DNA of 64,000 bases from Ricinus communis (GCF_019578655.1 NC_063265.1:21872285-21936284), one strand, 5' to 3'. Counted from the stretch's first letter, positions 47,941-60,999 are shown. Numbers and translations: made by a program. Notes: generated by a model from the letters alone, not told the origin.

Positions 47941-50750
47941 GGCTAAGCTCGTGCAAGCTCAGGCTAAACCTATATAAACCCCCTCCACTTTCATTTTCAA
48001 GATACATTGTACATATATAAACCTCGTACTCTCTCTCTCTCTCTCTCTCTCTCTAATCCCCTCACCTCTCTTTAACCTATCTCTACACACACTCTACACA
48101 CCAAAACCTCTCTCTCTCTATACCCCAAAATCCTTCTCCCTACACACAAAATAACTTCTCTCTACACTTCTCCTCCTCCAAACACAAAAAATCAACTCAA
48201 CTCTATTCATTCTAAAAAGATCTTAGAGAATATTTTCAAAGACTTTACACTCATTTTTTATTTAAAAACATCATTTTGATTTTATATTCAAATTCATTAC
48301 TTAAAGGACAAGTTTAATTTTATTTGATATATTCGGTATATATTTAGTTTTTTTTTTTAAATTTTGCTGCCCACTTTTATTTTTAGGGGTGCAAGACCTG
48401 TTTGCGCTCCTTTTTGTGAATTGAACACGCATAGGACCCTATACTCATATGGGTTCAATCCAGACTCTTCAGATATAAATCATTATTATGAAACATAATC
48501 GGTTTGACACTTTTAGGCTTTTGGAAGCTTGAACCCATGCGGGTTTAGCCCATACTCGTGCGGGTTCGACCTTGATAGCCTTATGCATCATTATTTTTTT
48601 TATATAATTGTATACTTTATTTATTATTTATAGCTCTTCATTCAACTTTTTCGAGGCCCTAAAAGCCGTGGTTTGTAATAATTTCCCCTAAGCACTATGA
48701 TCTCTCTAATCCCTTTTTATGCATATTTAATTTTATGCTTATGATCATCTCGCATGTAAATAAAGGACAAAATTGGACTTAGTAAATGATGTGATCATCC
48801 ACATACAAAGATAATAAAATGGAAGCTTATCAAAGTACGGCCTCCACATCTCGCATGTTTTCACCTCAAATGCTAAGGCTAAAATGAATCTGTCACCTAG
48901 ATTAGGATAATAAAAATTACAAATAATATGGACACCATAGCATGCCAAGATAAAACCTAGGGTACCAAAGTGCCTCCCGACTAGGATTAGTAAAGGCACC
49001 AATGTGCCTTCCATCTAGGACTAGTTGAGGTACTAAAGTACTCCCACCTTAGGCTACATTCTTGGTTGCTCACCTCACATGCTAAGAAAGATAAAAAAAT
49101 GTTGATGAATAAAATGAATATAGGGTAAACCTAGCCTAAGATAATCTTATTAGGATCAGCAAAGGCTTGTTTACTCTAGTGGAGGCTAGGCTTCACCGCC
49201 TAGGCGGCTAAGAGTGCTTTCAAAGAACTTTCCCCATTCGTACCTAACTTTCCAAACCTAGAATCTCTGATTTTAGGAAGAAAGAAGCTTAGGCTCTCCA
49301 CGAGGGGTACAAAGCCATCATCCTTAATCCTGAACTTTCCCGATCTTATTGAGTGGCGACTCCTTCTCCAAATGGTCTTAAGGTCATTTCGTAATTCCTC
49401 AATCGAACGGCTCAAAATTTGAAATGGACCTACTACAAAGAGTGGACCCAGGACTAGCAGTAGAAACCTATGAAAAAGTCGGTTGTTCACACCAAACCTT
49501 AGGGAGGTGTTTATAAATTCTTCTCTTTGTTAAAATGAAGGGCTAGATTAAAATATTTTACTAAAATTGTGCTTAAATACACTAAAAATTAGTTGAGGGG
49601 CAAATGTGCACCTTGCTACAAACATGAAAGGCAAAACTTGCACCTTCTGCCATATAAAATTTATAGCAAAGTAGCATTATCAAGTGAAGATTGATTCTAT
49701 TACATAGTTAGGAAAAAACCTCAACTTAAAATTAATAAAGTTTTTTAATTTAGTCAATTCACCATATTGAATAGTAAATCTAACAATGTGTTCTAAGGTG
49801 GAATAACCATCTTCACTAGAAAATATAGTGAAATCAAGAATCTTATAACCTCTAGGCTAAGGATTATCAATGTCAATAATATTTGGGTAAGGCTTGTAAA
49901 GATCTAGTAAACCTATTTGTATCAGGCCAGGACTATATAATTTATGAACTATATCTTTCACAACATTAATATCTATTAGTTTTGTCTTTGTGGTTGAAAA
50001 GTTGGTTTATAAGGTTCCTATGTTGATTAACCATTAGTGGAATGCACCATGGGCCTCCCCCTATATTTGGACCTTGACCTTCCATCTCATACAGTAGGCT
50101 GATTAATAGGATTGGTTTTGGCATAAATTTGATAAAACAAATATCGTGTACCATTGTTGCAACTGTCTAGGGTTGACATTCTAACTTCCTCCTTTTTATA
50201 TGGAGGTACATATCTTTTCTCGTCCTAGAATGCCTAAGGCTCATTAACACTAATAATTTCCATATTATTTCTAGGAGTTTTGTCATTGTTAGCTAAAGAT
50301 TGCCCCTCGAGTTCCTCCTAGGTATATTTTTCTCTAGCATTAACACTTGAATTCTCACTGATAGGACTATTAAGACGACTGCTAATTAGTTTTTCACTTA
50401 TTTCTTATAGGAGTTTAACATGTATATTTTGAGTTTCTTGAGATCGTATTACAAATCTTAACAAAGGATAAATAAGCAAAAAGATTAGACAAATCAATAC
50501 CTGAACCTCTAAGTACATCGGTAGTAGGTGGTTTGCCAATGACTCTTCTAGCAGGTAGTGCCTTACAGTGCTAAGATATGCCTTGAGGCGCCATATTTTT
50601 CTCCAACTGCTCCACCATTTAAGGAATAAAAATTTCATGTTTTACTTCATAGAAGTAACCTGGGCATCTTAAGACACCATTAGTTTTCATTCTTGGGGTT
50701 ATTATAGAACGATATCTCATCGACATGCCCAATTATATTAGCTGTGAATA
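47941..50750. mobile_element. retroelement remnants, including an LTR-like promoter and leader segment
   Basis: TATATAAACC (47971) is followed by a long CT-rich run including (CT)n at about 48031-48055, like the U3-R part of a plant LTR. GAGTGGCGACTCC near 49350 is typical of large plant Gypsy LTRs. At 48955-49045 GGTACCAAAGTGCCTCCC, GGCACCAATGTGCCTTCC and GGTACTAAAGTACTCCC form a short degenerate tandem array. On the minus strand at about 50620-50500 a frame reads EQLEKNMAPQGIS, then CKALPARRVIGKPPTTDVL, which looks like a polyprotein relic of unassigned type. Boundaries and family are uncertain. Confidence 0.45.
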
Positions 50751-51693
50751 TGGTTTGAGCATGCCACGTGTAACAAACCGTCATTGTATTTGCGGCTTTC
50801 TAACTTCCTTTCAAATGATTGTATCTCAAACGCATTTACCACAATTTGTTTGATGTTCCACTGAAATGATTGTTACTTAAATAAATTGCTTGAGAAATAA
50901 AGGTGCAATGAAAGCTTTATTCGTAAAAGAATACAAAGAACTTGCTTGAGTTTTTGTCAGTGTTGTTTATGTTTGTGTATTTGATTGTTTTTCAGCTTTT
51001 CCTTGCTCGAGCTACTCGATTTCTTTCTATGGAGTCTACATCCTACTTGGAGCACCTAAGTGCTTTTTGGGTAGGTTTCCCCCTTTTCTTTTTGTTCATT
51101 GCTGGCGTAACTGCATAATTGCTCTTTGCTGAAGCTTCCAATTGCAAAACCGCATCCAAATATGGAGCTTTTATAATTGCTGTCGAGAAGTAAAGCTCCA
51201 AAATAACTTCCATTTTTTAATCTCCCTCTATTTTGTTGTTTTTGTACGGTGCCTGCTCGGCTGCATGGGATTTACCTGTTGGGGGCCTTACTATACTCCT
51301 TCATTAAGGGAGGAAGTCAAAGGAAGATAGATTAGATGATCTTTCAGCAGTCCCCGGCTGTCAGTATCATGTCCCCGCGTCTCAGCATCTCTTTTTTCAT
51401 ATTAACCATGTACGTGATTAGATAAATTAATTAAACAAATTTAATTAATTACAATTTAATTTGATAATTAATTTCTTTCCTACATGATTTATAATTTTAA
51501 GTGGAACTTTATATTTTAGGCCTTAATTATTGACTGCATAAGTATGAACCAAATAAATATTATTTTATTTTTTATTAATATTAGTTTTATATTTTAGTTT
51601 ATATATTATTATTTAAATTTTTTAATATTTTATTATTTTACTGTAACTGCTCAAAACCAGTATTATGAATCAGAATCAGCCGATAAGAATGTA
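50751..51693. other. intergenic region, no gene seen
   Basis: AT-rich except for about 50990-51340, which is of mixed composition and holds a 62-codon frame without recognisable features. It leads into the hairpin at 51694. Confidence 0.5.
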
Positions 51694-51748
51694 CTATAGA
51701 ATCGTGAACCGGCGGTTCTGAACCAAAACGGCCGGTTCACGACTATAG
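51694..51748. repeat. 18-bp inverted repeat (hairpin) at the edge of the duplicated GLU1 block
   Basis: Left arm CTATAGAATCGTGAACCGGC (51694-51713) and right arm GCCGGTTCACGACTATAG (51731-51748) pair over 18 bases with a 2-base bulge and a 17-base loop. The loop contains GGTTCTGAACC, so the motif is partly repeated. GAACCGG-type motifs occur in subterminal regions of plant hAT elements. Homology to the GLU1 5' flank begins only a few bases to the right. Confidence 0.85.
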
Positions 51749-51754
51749 GAAGGT

Positions 51755-54700
51755 ATAGTTGCAGCCCTTTCTGCTCTTTATCCACTCACCAATCCCCAAA
51801 TCCTTTTTATTTTTTCTTCTCCACACGATCATTCCTCACTGCATTCTGACTCTATCTCTCAAAAGAAAAAAAAAAAAGCCGTTTCTTATTGTTCTGTTTC
51901 TCTGCACTCGCGCGTTCACTCAGTCATGGCTCTGCAAAGGACGGCGTCTTCGTCGGCGTCGTCCTCTCAGCTTCTTTTAAACTCAGCTAGTAGTCGTTCC
52001 ATTGCAAAGGCACAGTGTTCGGTTCTTGCTTATACTAATAAATTTAACAGTAACAATCACTTCTTTGTTGATTTCGTTGGATTATACTGTAAATCCAAAC
52101 GAAGAAGCAGGAGAATTGGAGTCTCATCCTCTTCTTGTGATTCTAATTCATCGATTCAGCGGAACAGTTTCTTTCGATTTGTTAACTCCACTGTTCGTTC
52201 TCAGTCGCTTCCTCTACCTGATCTCAAACCAAAGGTATACTCATTGGAGTCGATTTGTTAGCAGAACCAAACACGCCCTCAACACGTGTTTATCTGATTA
52301 GTTGCTTTCTCTTTTTTATAGTATGTATACTCATTTTTTTAATTTTTTTTTTCAAATCATTCTTTTTCATTTAGATAGATAAGCTAAAAACTTTGTTTGG
52401 CTTTGGCATCAACTTCTACATTCTTACTTTAGAAAATGTTGACTAGTAAGTATTTTAGAACTTTAAATTATTCTACATATTTCTAATTATTTAGTTACTT
52501 TTGAGTTTCTGTTTGTCTTTGTATTTTAAGTTTTCTTAGAGTGATTTAGGATTGCTATTACAGTAATTTCTATCTCAAACCTAACTAGATTCTTTCTTTA
52601 ATACCTTATAATATGTTCCTTATGTACTTTCTTGGGAGATAGAGTAGCTGATTTAATTTCCTTTGTTTATGGACGTGGTATAGCCTTTTTTGCCATCATC
52701 CCTGGCGCTTCTTTATGGTACACTAGAGTTTGAAGCAATCTATGACATAATTGTAATGGGAGAAGTCTTTCTAGAATTTATGACTTCTGGACTGTGCGTA
52801 CAGAAGAAATAGCATTGGGGATTTCTTTTGCAATCAATTTATTCATAGACATTTCCTAATTTTGGAGGTGCGTTGTAAATCTTTGCTGATAAGTTTTACA
52901 AGAAGGTAATCAGGTGGAGAGTAAAAGGTTAACCTGGCAGAACCGCAAATATGAGGCAGCTGATGGATGGAATGTGTTTCAAATGTGATATGGTTAGATT
53001 CGTTTTTTGGCGAAGAATGAAAAAAATTGTCATCAAATGCAAATGCTTATAATTATCATCATGGGGTATTTTATTATTTAAGTAAGAATTTGAATAGGTG
53101 CTACTAGACATTGAAAAATCTTTATGTTGGCAGTTCAATTTTCATTGTGCATTCAAAACATGGAAGTGTAGATTTATATTTAACCATCAATAACTTGCCA
53201 GTAAAAATCAAGAGTAAATGAAGAAAGTGAAAGAAGATTTGTGAAACTACCAAAGAAATTAAATTTTGGTTAAAAGTAATTCTAGACCTGTCAACATTGC
53301 TAAAGAGGTTACTGTAACTGGTGAAAATGAAAATGTAGCAAAGATATTGATGATACTGAAGAAATGTTAGAAAATACTGGGGTTGAGATTTGAGAAGTCG
53401 AAGAAAATTAATTTGGAAAATTAAGTGTTAATAAAGAGAGCAAGGATGCGATATTGGTAGCTCAAAGTGTTGAATTTCAAGATGAGCTTATAACCCATAG
53501 GTCTTGTGGTTCTATTTTTTCACCATTCTATTTGGAACTAATGAATTCATATGCTTTATTGATTCTTTATTGGTAGAATATGTGGACCATTTGAAGATTA
53601 GAATGGATTGAGAGCCATTTAGCTATACCATTTTGGATGGTATGGGAGATTTAATTTCAAATCATCAAGGGAGAGGTACTTACAAGTGTAAGAGCCTGAC
53701 ATGGGAACCTTACTGTTTAATGGTCATCATAGTAATAGTTAGAAGTTATTATTCGTAATTGTATTGTAGCTATTTGTTTAGGTGTTTGTTATTGGTTAAG
53801 TTTCTTGTTTTTTCATATATTTTTATCTTTAAAAACACGATACATAAAGTGATTTTAATTTTATCTTCATTTTTTTAAACAATTTTTAAAAGAAAAAGTG
53901 TTTTGAGAAACCGTAGAATTGTGGTTTTAGGAATCTTATGGTAAAATCTTTAATACACACCTTTTCTCTTTATCCTCTATCTTATCCTATATTTTTGCAA
54001 ATCATGCTTAATGGATTTAATATTCTTCCTACCAAAGCTTGCTATATATACTCTAAATCAATATTGGATTTGTCAAAAACCAATTCCGAATCTAAGTCAA
54101 TAACTTTGTAAGAGCTCTATATTTATTAATATTTTTCGGTGGTGGATTGCTTTTAAAAAGAAAGAGTAGTAGAGCATTAGCTAATGTGGAAAAGATAAAT
54201 AGGTAAACATACTCTTACCTGACAGTAGCATCATTAAATCTAAAAGGGACTATTGGTAAAGTAATGATTCTTCTTCAACATATTGATCTTTTTGTAAAGA
54301 TGTGCTTTTATTTGTTCTCTTTAAATGAATTTTTATATTTGATTTTGCTTAATTGGTGAACTTGAATTTTCCCCTTAGCCTATGACAAATTGTTATTCTT
54401 TCTGATTAATAAGGAGGGTATTGAAGAATAGAAATAATCTCTTTTCAAACATATCGACTTATAAATAGTTCTTAGTTGTTTAAAAATATAAATGAAAAAC
54501 ACTCAACTATATAGAAAAGGCTCAGTTTAGGGTTTTTTTTCCTTGCAGTTTTAGTATTCATATGGTCTTTTCTATCTTATAATCCAATTTTTTTAGTTTC
54601 TTATTAATTTCTTTTACCCTACAAATATGTTTCATATGTATTTATTGGGGTATAGTGCAGCTGACCTCTACAAAATGCAGTTCTATTTTTCTTTTTGGTG

Positions 54701-55485
54701 GTATCTAGAATAGATTCAAGAATGTTTAAGGTGCAGATGTAATGTAATCTAGCATTGTTACCGTGTTTTTGTCCAGTGTCAATGTTAGATCAATATGGTT
54801 TAGGAGCCAATCAGTTGTGCCATATCTAATTAGATAAATTGATTCAAAGTAAGTATGTTTGAATTTTTCTTGAGAAGAAGGGAGAGTTAGACTGATAATG
54901 TGGATTGGAGTGGTGAATCATGATTTTAATTCAAAAGATGACTGAGAACAGAATAAAAGAAAAATGATTGGGGTGTTATGTGGTGGAGAATGGATTTGGG
55001 ATGTGGATTTAGTTGCTAAGTTCTGCATTTGGTTTCAGAAATGAGAACTACTGTGGGAAGAAATATTAAAAGAATAGTGAAATTTAGATAAATCTGGACA
55101 ATTACTACTAGGAACATATCACACCCCTTGGAAAGAAGACTATGCTGCTTAAATACTTCCCAATCGTTTTATATAAGGTTTAAAATTAAGCAGCCTGCAC
55201 ATCCATGACTCCGTGATTATCCATTCTAATGCAGATAGGAATATACCTTCTGAATAGGAAGCACAGCTTAATAACTTTTGATTCTTAAAAATGAAAACTA
55301 ATAAAGTAACCAACTACAAATAAGAGACCTGCAATCCCATTTTTCCATTATCCCTTTTCTTAAATGTAATGCCTCATTTGAAACCTATTGTTATAAGGGT
55401 ATTTTATGTGCCATTATTATATTTTAGTCTGTTCTAGGATTAAGTTTGATTATTTTGTAATTGAATGCATATGATTGGAGTAAAT
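51755..55485. other. inverted segmental duplication, copy B (GLU1 5' flank, exon 1, partial intron 1)
   Basis: Aligns in reverse orientation with 13103-17142. It begins in the 5' flank (TTTCTGCTCTTTATCCACTC), includes the leader and exon 1, and ends inside intron 1 (TTGAATGCATATGATTGGAG), after which similarity stops abruptly. It carries no GLU1 exon 2 or later exon. It lacks the 219-bp MITE of copy A. Confidence 0.93.
51926..52234 (+). pseudogene. duplicated GLU1 exon 1 (plastid transit peptide), open frame retained
   Basis: The exon encodes 103 residues with no stop or frameshift and keeps the donor AAAG|GTATAC used by GLU1. By eye it differs from GLU1 exon 1 at 8 of 309 bases: 3 synonymous and 5 replacements (T5R, S24R, P30Q, Q56K, S83F). 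At position 56 this copy has CKSKR, the form I recall in Arabidopsis GLU1, so the other copy may be the derived one at that site. Leader and proximal promoter are also present, so transcription is possible. It cannot make glutamate synthase. It is either a dead fragment or a first exon for a downstream gene on the plus strand, the nearest being the PPR gene at 57428. Confidence 0.85.
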
Positions 55486-57427
55486 AATTAATAATTAAAA
55501 TTCTGAGGTATGCTTTGCTTCTTTGTTTTTTTTTATTAAATTTTTTGTTATTGTTAATTATATGTTTTGGTAGTGATGAAGAGATCAAAATTCTTGAAAA
55601 TCATTTGGCTTCTCTTTATTTTATTACTAGTTCTTAAACAAAGAAATCTATCTTTTCCTTAATCCAATATTTGGATTGTCTTGTGAAAGCTGTCACAATG
55701 AGTCACAAAACATCACCATTTACACTTAGCATTAGCAATAGTTACTTGTATTCAGCCCTTTATAAATTCATCAACAATTGCTTTTATACTGTCTTACCTA
55801 CAAAAATCACGTGGGTTGTCCTTAGAATCAGCTATTTCAGTTTCTAAACAAGCTAAGATAGACAACACAAAGAACCCTGACTTGGTCTTGAATTTGCTTA
55901 GAGAACATGGTTTGAGTCAGACCCATATTAAGATTTTAGTCACTAATTGTCCTTTTTGATTTTAGCTGATATAAACAATACCCTTAAGTGTACTTTTACA
56001 GGTTATTCCAGATCTTTTGGATTTCTGGCGTTGTCCTTGATACAATGCTTTAACAAAGAAACAAAGGGTACTTAATTTTGATGCTAAGACAGTACTTTAG
56101 TTCTTTAGGGAGAATAACTGTAATTATAAACATATTGTACTACATCATGTATATAAAAATTTTCAGCCGAAGTTAGAAATTTTCAATTCTTGGCTTTTCA
56201 GACCTTGATACTGCACATATTTTGTCAATAGATTGGTGTCGCTACTGGTCTTCTTAATTCTTTTTATTTCTCTAAATCAAGAAAAGAAAATGATGGTTGA
56301 AGAATTCCCTTTCTTTTAGTTGGTTTTTTTTTTCCTTATCAAAAGCTTTCTTAATTGCCTTCCCAGTACCGCATCTATGATATTTTGTATATCTTTCTTT
56401 TGATGCAATTGGAATTATCTGATTTGGAAGTGTTTTTGTTAATGTGCTTTTCTTATTGTATCCATTGTATATGGTAGAGATGTATATTTTAATGGAGTGG
56501 GGTTGGTTGGGCTAATCTGCTTTAGGAAAGCAGCATATTCCCTGAATGAGTTTCATTACTTGGTTGGCTAGAAAGGGGAGCTTTAATACTAAGGAAAAAG
56601 TGAGGAAATGGAATACTGCTATAGATGGGAATTGCAATTCTAATTATGAATTCATTTCTTGTCTTTTTTCTATGAACGCATTGTGAGTGAAGCTTTCTGC
56701 AAAAGCATTTTGTTCTGTAAAATTAACAGTACTACATTAATTTAGAGGAGATAAGTTAGTAGAAACACTCTAGACAAGGATCTGCTTAGTGGAGTTCAAA
56801 AGGTGGCTTTTACTGCATCGTTTTACCATCTTTGGAGAGGGTGGAACTAGATTATTTTCCAATTTCCAAAAAGAAGCTCTTGATTATGAGAAGATTATCC
56901 AAAATATATGGAATACAGTTTTGCTTTGTTTTGTCCATAGCAGGTATGTGAAAAAAGCAGAAGTCTCTAGTCTCAGTACCTGCTATTGAGTAATTGATGC
57001 TCATGTTTTGTCATTATACCTGGATTTGCTTGTTCTTTATACACCAGATGTTCAATAAAATTCATTGACTCACCAAAGAAAAATGTATAGTTTAATATGT
57101 AAACTAACGTTGTGTTGAATTAGCTGCTATGGAAGTCAATATTCCCTTGTGTTTTGCATGGGATAAATTTCGAACATGTTCTTTTCTTCATTTTTTCTGT
57201 TGACAAAGCTATGGAGTAGGTCAAGCTTCAGGTAAGATCAAATGATCAAACTCCCTGTTTGTTGAAAGGGAGAGAAGAAGAGATAATCCATTAAAACAAC
57301 TGCGTTTAGCTGGAATCAAGTTTCAACTAGCTACGTACTATATAAAATTGAATTGTTGATTAATTGGGTGATGTTATCAGTGGGTAATTTAGGAAGTACT
57401 CCATAATATTGTTCCCCTTATGTTCAG
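55486..57427. other. region upstream of the PPR gene; true first exon may lie here
   Basis: Holds possible 5' exons that I could not join convincingly. A frame at 56789-56943 (EFKRWLLLHRFTIFGEGGTR, then LFSNF) is followed by an excellent donor CAG|GTATGT, but its phase does not fit the exon at 57428. A short stretch ending TTCAG|GTAAGA at 57232 also leads to a stop in the needed frame. The 55.5-56.8 kb part is AT-rich and without coding signal. Confidence 0.4.
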
Positions 57428-58967
57428 GTGAAATGTTTTCCTTATGCCAAGTATTCTCACAATCAAAGTCGACAGCAGATGTCTAATCCAAGAGATGATA
57501 AGAGTAGGTGATTTCTCTTTCTTCATGATTCACCAACAGTATTTTATTAGTGACATTTGGTTTAGCTTTTCATAATTCTTATTTCGATAATGTGGTTATT
57601 CTGTTTTTTTGCTGATTGACTTATATTTTACAACATGTGTCTTGCAAACAAATTGTTGTTTTAGCTTGTCACAATTGTTTCACTAAGGAACCCCACCAAT
57701 GCAGAAAACCAGTAAAGAAAGCAGGAAAGGAAGAGCACCACTTGTGGAAGAAAAGAGATTCAGCTAGATCTGGGGAAAAGGCATTGAGTCTTGTTAGAAT
57801 TGTAAGTATGTATAATAATTTTATCTTACATTGAAGTTTCTATGATCCTTGCATAGGCGGAACAGGTAATTAAATGGGATTTATTCAAGATATTGTTTAT
57901 GCTGAAAGGAAAAGAAGAAATAAGAAAAAATAAAGTGGTACTACATATGTCTTTGAACTTATTTCTCAATTTGTTTGAAAATATAGGTTTGTGAACTTCC
58001 TGATGAGAAAGAGTGTGTGTATGGAGCATTAGATAAATGGACAGCTTGGGAAACAGAGTTCCCCTTGATTGCGGTGGCTAAAGGCTTAAGAATATTAAGG
58101 AAGCATAATCAATGGCTGCGTGTAATTCAAGTATGACACTTTAAATATACTGTTGCTAAAGAAAATACATAGACATTTTATTGAATGTCATTATAGGTAG
58201 AATGTTATCCAACAACCAATGTTCTTTACTTAGTTTATAAGCTTTTGCTATATAACAATATTTATTTTGTGACACAGAGACATATTCTTTGATGATGAAT
58301 GATCAGATCATAGATAAAAAAGTTTAGCATTGTTTAGTTCGACTTAGATGCAAGCAGTTCTATTGGCTTGTAACTCTCAGCATTATTCAGGTGGCAAAGT
58401 GGATGTTAAGTAAAGGTCAAGGAACCACAATGGGAACATATGACACCCTTCTATTGGCATTTGATATGGACAACAGGGTAGATGAAGCTGCATCTTTATG
58501 GAACATGATTTTGCACACTCATGTACGCTCTATTTCAAAGCGGCTGTTTTCAAGGATGATCTCATTGTACGATCATCATAACATGCCAGATGGGATAATA
58601 GAGGTATTCACGAAACCAGCACTTGTCTCATTTACATCTCATGTGCCTTGTAATGAAAGTAATCTGGCACTTTATATGCTTTTTTTTCCCTTCCCTATGC
58701 GATAAAAGTAGTTAAATATCACAAAATTCGAATAAGAATCATCAATGCTGTAATGGTACTGAATTTTATTGAACTCAGATATTTGCAGACATGGAAGAGT
58801 TGGGTGTGAGACCAGATGAAGATACTGTCAGAAGAGTGGCTCGTGCCTTCAAAGAATTAGGGCAGGAAGAAAAGCAAAAGTTGGTTCTTAAAAGGTACAT
58901 GTCTAGATGGAAGTATATCCACTTCAAGGGGGAAAGGGTTAGAGTGAGAAGAAACATACCGAATTAA
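57428..58967 (+). CDS. pentatricopeptide-repeat protein, THA8-like / At4g18975-type, organellar (5' end unresolved)
   Basis: Short PPR proteins of this class act in chloroplasts or mitochondria, often in RNA splicing; THA8 itself binds plastid group II introns. Exons 57428-57503, 57665-57801, 57987-58130, 58391-58603 and 58779-58967 join in frame to 252 residues, ending ERVRVRRNIPN. Recognisable stretches are KKAGKEEHHLWKKRDSARSG, EKALSLVRI, YGALDKWTAWETEFPLI, KWMLSKGQGTTMGTYDTLLL, WNMILHTHVRSISKRLF and FADMEELGVRPDEDTVRRVA. The helical pairs fit four to five PPR motifs. From memory the Arabidopsis protein is about 286 residues, so some 30 N-terminal residues (targeting peptide) are missing from my model. 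The donor at 57503 (AAGA|GTAGGT) is weaker than the others. The first exon could be native sequence in 55.5-57.4 kb or the duplicated GLU1 exon at 51926. Confidence 0.88.
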
Positions 58968-60995
58968 TGAAGGCTCGGCCAATTTACAGACAACAAGAAG
59001 CATGCGATTTTATTTGAAGGATGCGCAAGTTGAGGCGGTAAGTTACTAGTATCAAGTGGCAAGCAATTTGATTGAAATGTCACTTTTCAGTTTCAAGAGG
59101 TTTGATGGATGGGGTTGATACCCATTTTACTAGCTTAATACAATTTTACTAACCGTGCCATGTGCTCAATGCAAAATTAGAGAGGAATTTGTGTGCTTTG
59201 TTCATTTACTTGATATGTTTATTTTATTCTTTTTAAGAAAAAATAAAACTTGGGATTGGCAAGCTTATATTCTGATTTGTAATAAACTAGCATCTCTGTC
59301 GTCGTTTCATTTTTATGGTGGGAAAGAAATGCTTCTTTTTTTTCTTTTTCATGTTCTAGTGTATACCAAACTAGCATCTCTATTCGTGGTCATTTTCGTC
59401 ATGGAAAAAGGTGCATTTCTGCCCCTAACTTTTTACGTCATAGGGTGGATTTGCGCCTAATTTAATTTTATGCGCAAAAATACACAATATTTGTTAAAAA
59501 AAATTGTAATATAAGCACTCACATCGTTTCTTTTTAAATGTTGTGGCTACTCTCTCTCTCTCTCTCTCTATTTCTCTGTCTTCATTGTTTTCTTTCCCCT
59601 TACAAACTTGCTTTCCTCTCTTTAATTGGAAACTTGACATCTTTTCGTTGGTTGGGAAATTACAGTTACATCAGCAACAATTATTGTACTGAAGAATTTC
59701 TTAATTACCAACATTTAGTGTTTCTCTTAGAGAGCTTTGTGCTAATCTTGCCTCCAACTTTCACTTTCTAAACATTTATCTCAAATCAGCCTTTTCTAGA
59801 AAGTTGATTATATACATTCATCATAGGATAACAAGCTTCTAACATTTCATACTTAAATCTCTTGGTGTCACTTTTAAGAAGTTAATAGTATTGCATTCAA
59901 ATTTTCAAATAACCTATATTTTGAAGCTAACATTCTTTCAATAATAAATGGCAACAGGTGGTTTCAGGAGATCAGACTAGATATGGAATGAGCCATTGAA
60001 ATTATCGGTACTTAAGAAATTAACCGGGTCATCCTCTAGCCCAACTTGGCTTGCAAGCCTAAGAGATAGGACATGTGGTTTTGTCCGGCATCAATTATAA
60101 CATGCATCCGGTCCATAATTCTACATATGGACCAAAGTACATAAAAGACGTGTGGTGTGGTAATGGAAGTGCAAAATGCACTAAATTGTACAACAAGCAT
60201 TTTTGTTACCGCTTATTTATTTATTTATTTAATTTTTTAAAATTATAATAAAATTAATTGATAAAAGTTAATGTTATATTAAAATTATATATTGAATAAA
60301 TTTTTTTATATATTTATAAACACTAGTCTTTATTTGTGTGTTATATAACTGTTGTAATTATTTACTGTCACTATTTAAAAAATTTTAATATTTATTTTTG
60401 ATATACGAAATTTTTATTATTTTTTAAATTATGATTAAATAAAAGGATAATGTACATTTTTGCCCCTAATATTTAGTACGTAGTGCATATATGCCCCTTG
60501 TGTTAATTTAGGGACATTTTACTTTCAAAGATATGTTTTCAACTTTAAATTGGCCTCTCTTTTAGCACTTATAGAAAACGGAATTAAACACCATTTATGT
60601 TTGATACTTGGAGAATTGAGGGACCATTCCAACATAAGATTGGTCCACCACATTTGCCGTTTTGAAAAAGTGCTTCTTCAAAGGCTTTTGTTGTTGTTCT
60701 TGTGTATGTGAGTGTCTTTCTTTCACTCTCTTCTTCTTTTCTATCCTTTTTTTTGCAACAAACACCGTACCCACTCTGCTTCTACACATTATTCTTCTTC
60801 TTTCTCTGCTATCTCTATGCTCCTCTGCTACTTTCCTTATCTTCAATCACCACTTTCTTTCTTTGATCTTTACTCTTTCACGATTTCTTTTATAACTTAA
60901 AAAGATCCACACTCCTCTTCTCTGTAATTCTCTCTATTTCTTCCAAGCATTTGCTATGAAATCTCTACTAGCAAATCTATTACTCATCCCTAAAC
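58968..60995. other. intergenic region downstream of the PPR gene, no gene seen
   Basis: Contains a short duplication (AAACTAGCATCTCT at about 59285 and 59369), a (CT)n run at about 59551-59573, and two similar segments, GCATTTCTGCCCCTAA (59411) and ACATTTTTGCCCCTAA (60453), that may mark a transposon relic. A pyrimidine-rich stretch spans 60710-60950. No supported coding frame was found. Confidence 0.5.
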
Positions 60996-60999
60996 CTTT

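Noticed and set aside
48745..49490. Minus-strand frames of 89 and 96 codons
   Set aside because: They fall in LTR-like repetitive sequence, lack family motifs, and run opposite to the GAGTGGCGACTCC-type LTR signal.
56789..56989. Candidate native first exon of the PPR gene
   Set aside because: The frame has no ATG and its good donor (56943) is in the wrong phase for the exon at 57428. Kept only as a possibility in the upstream-region entry.
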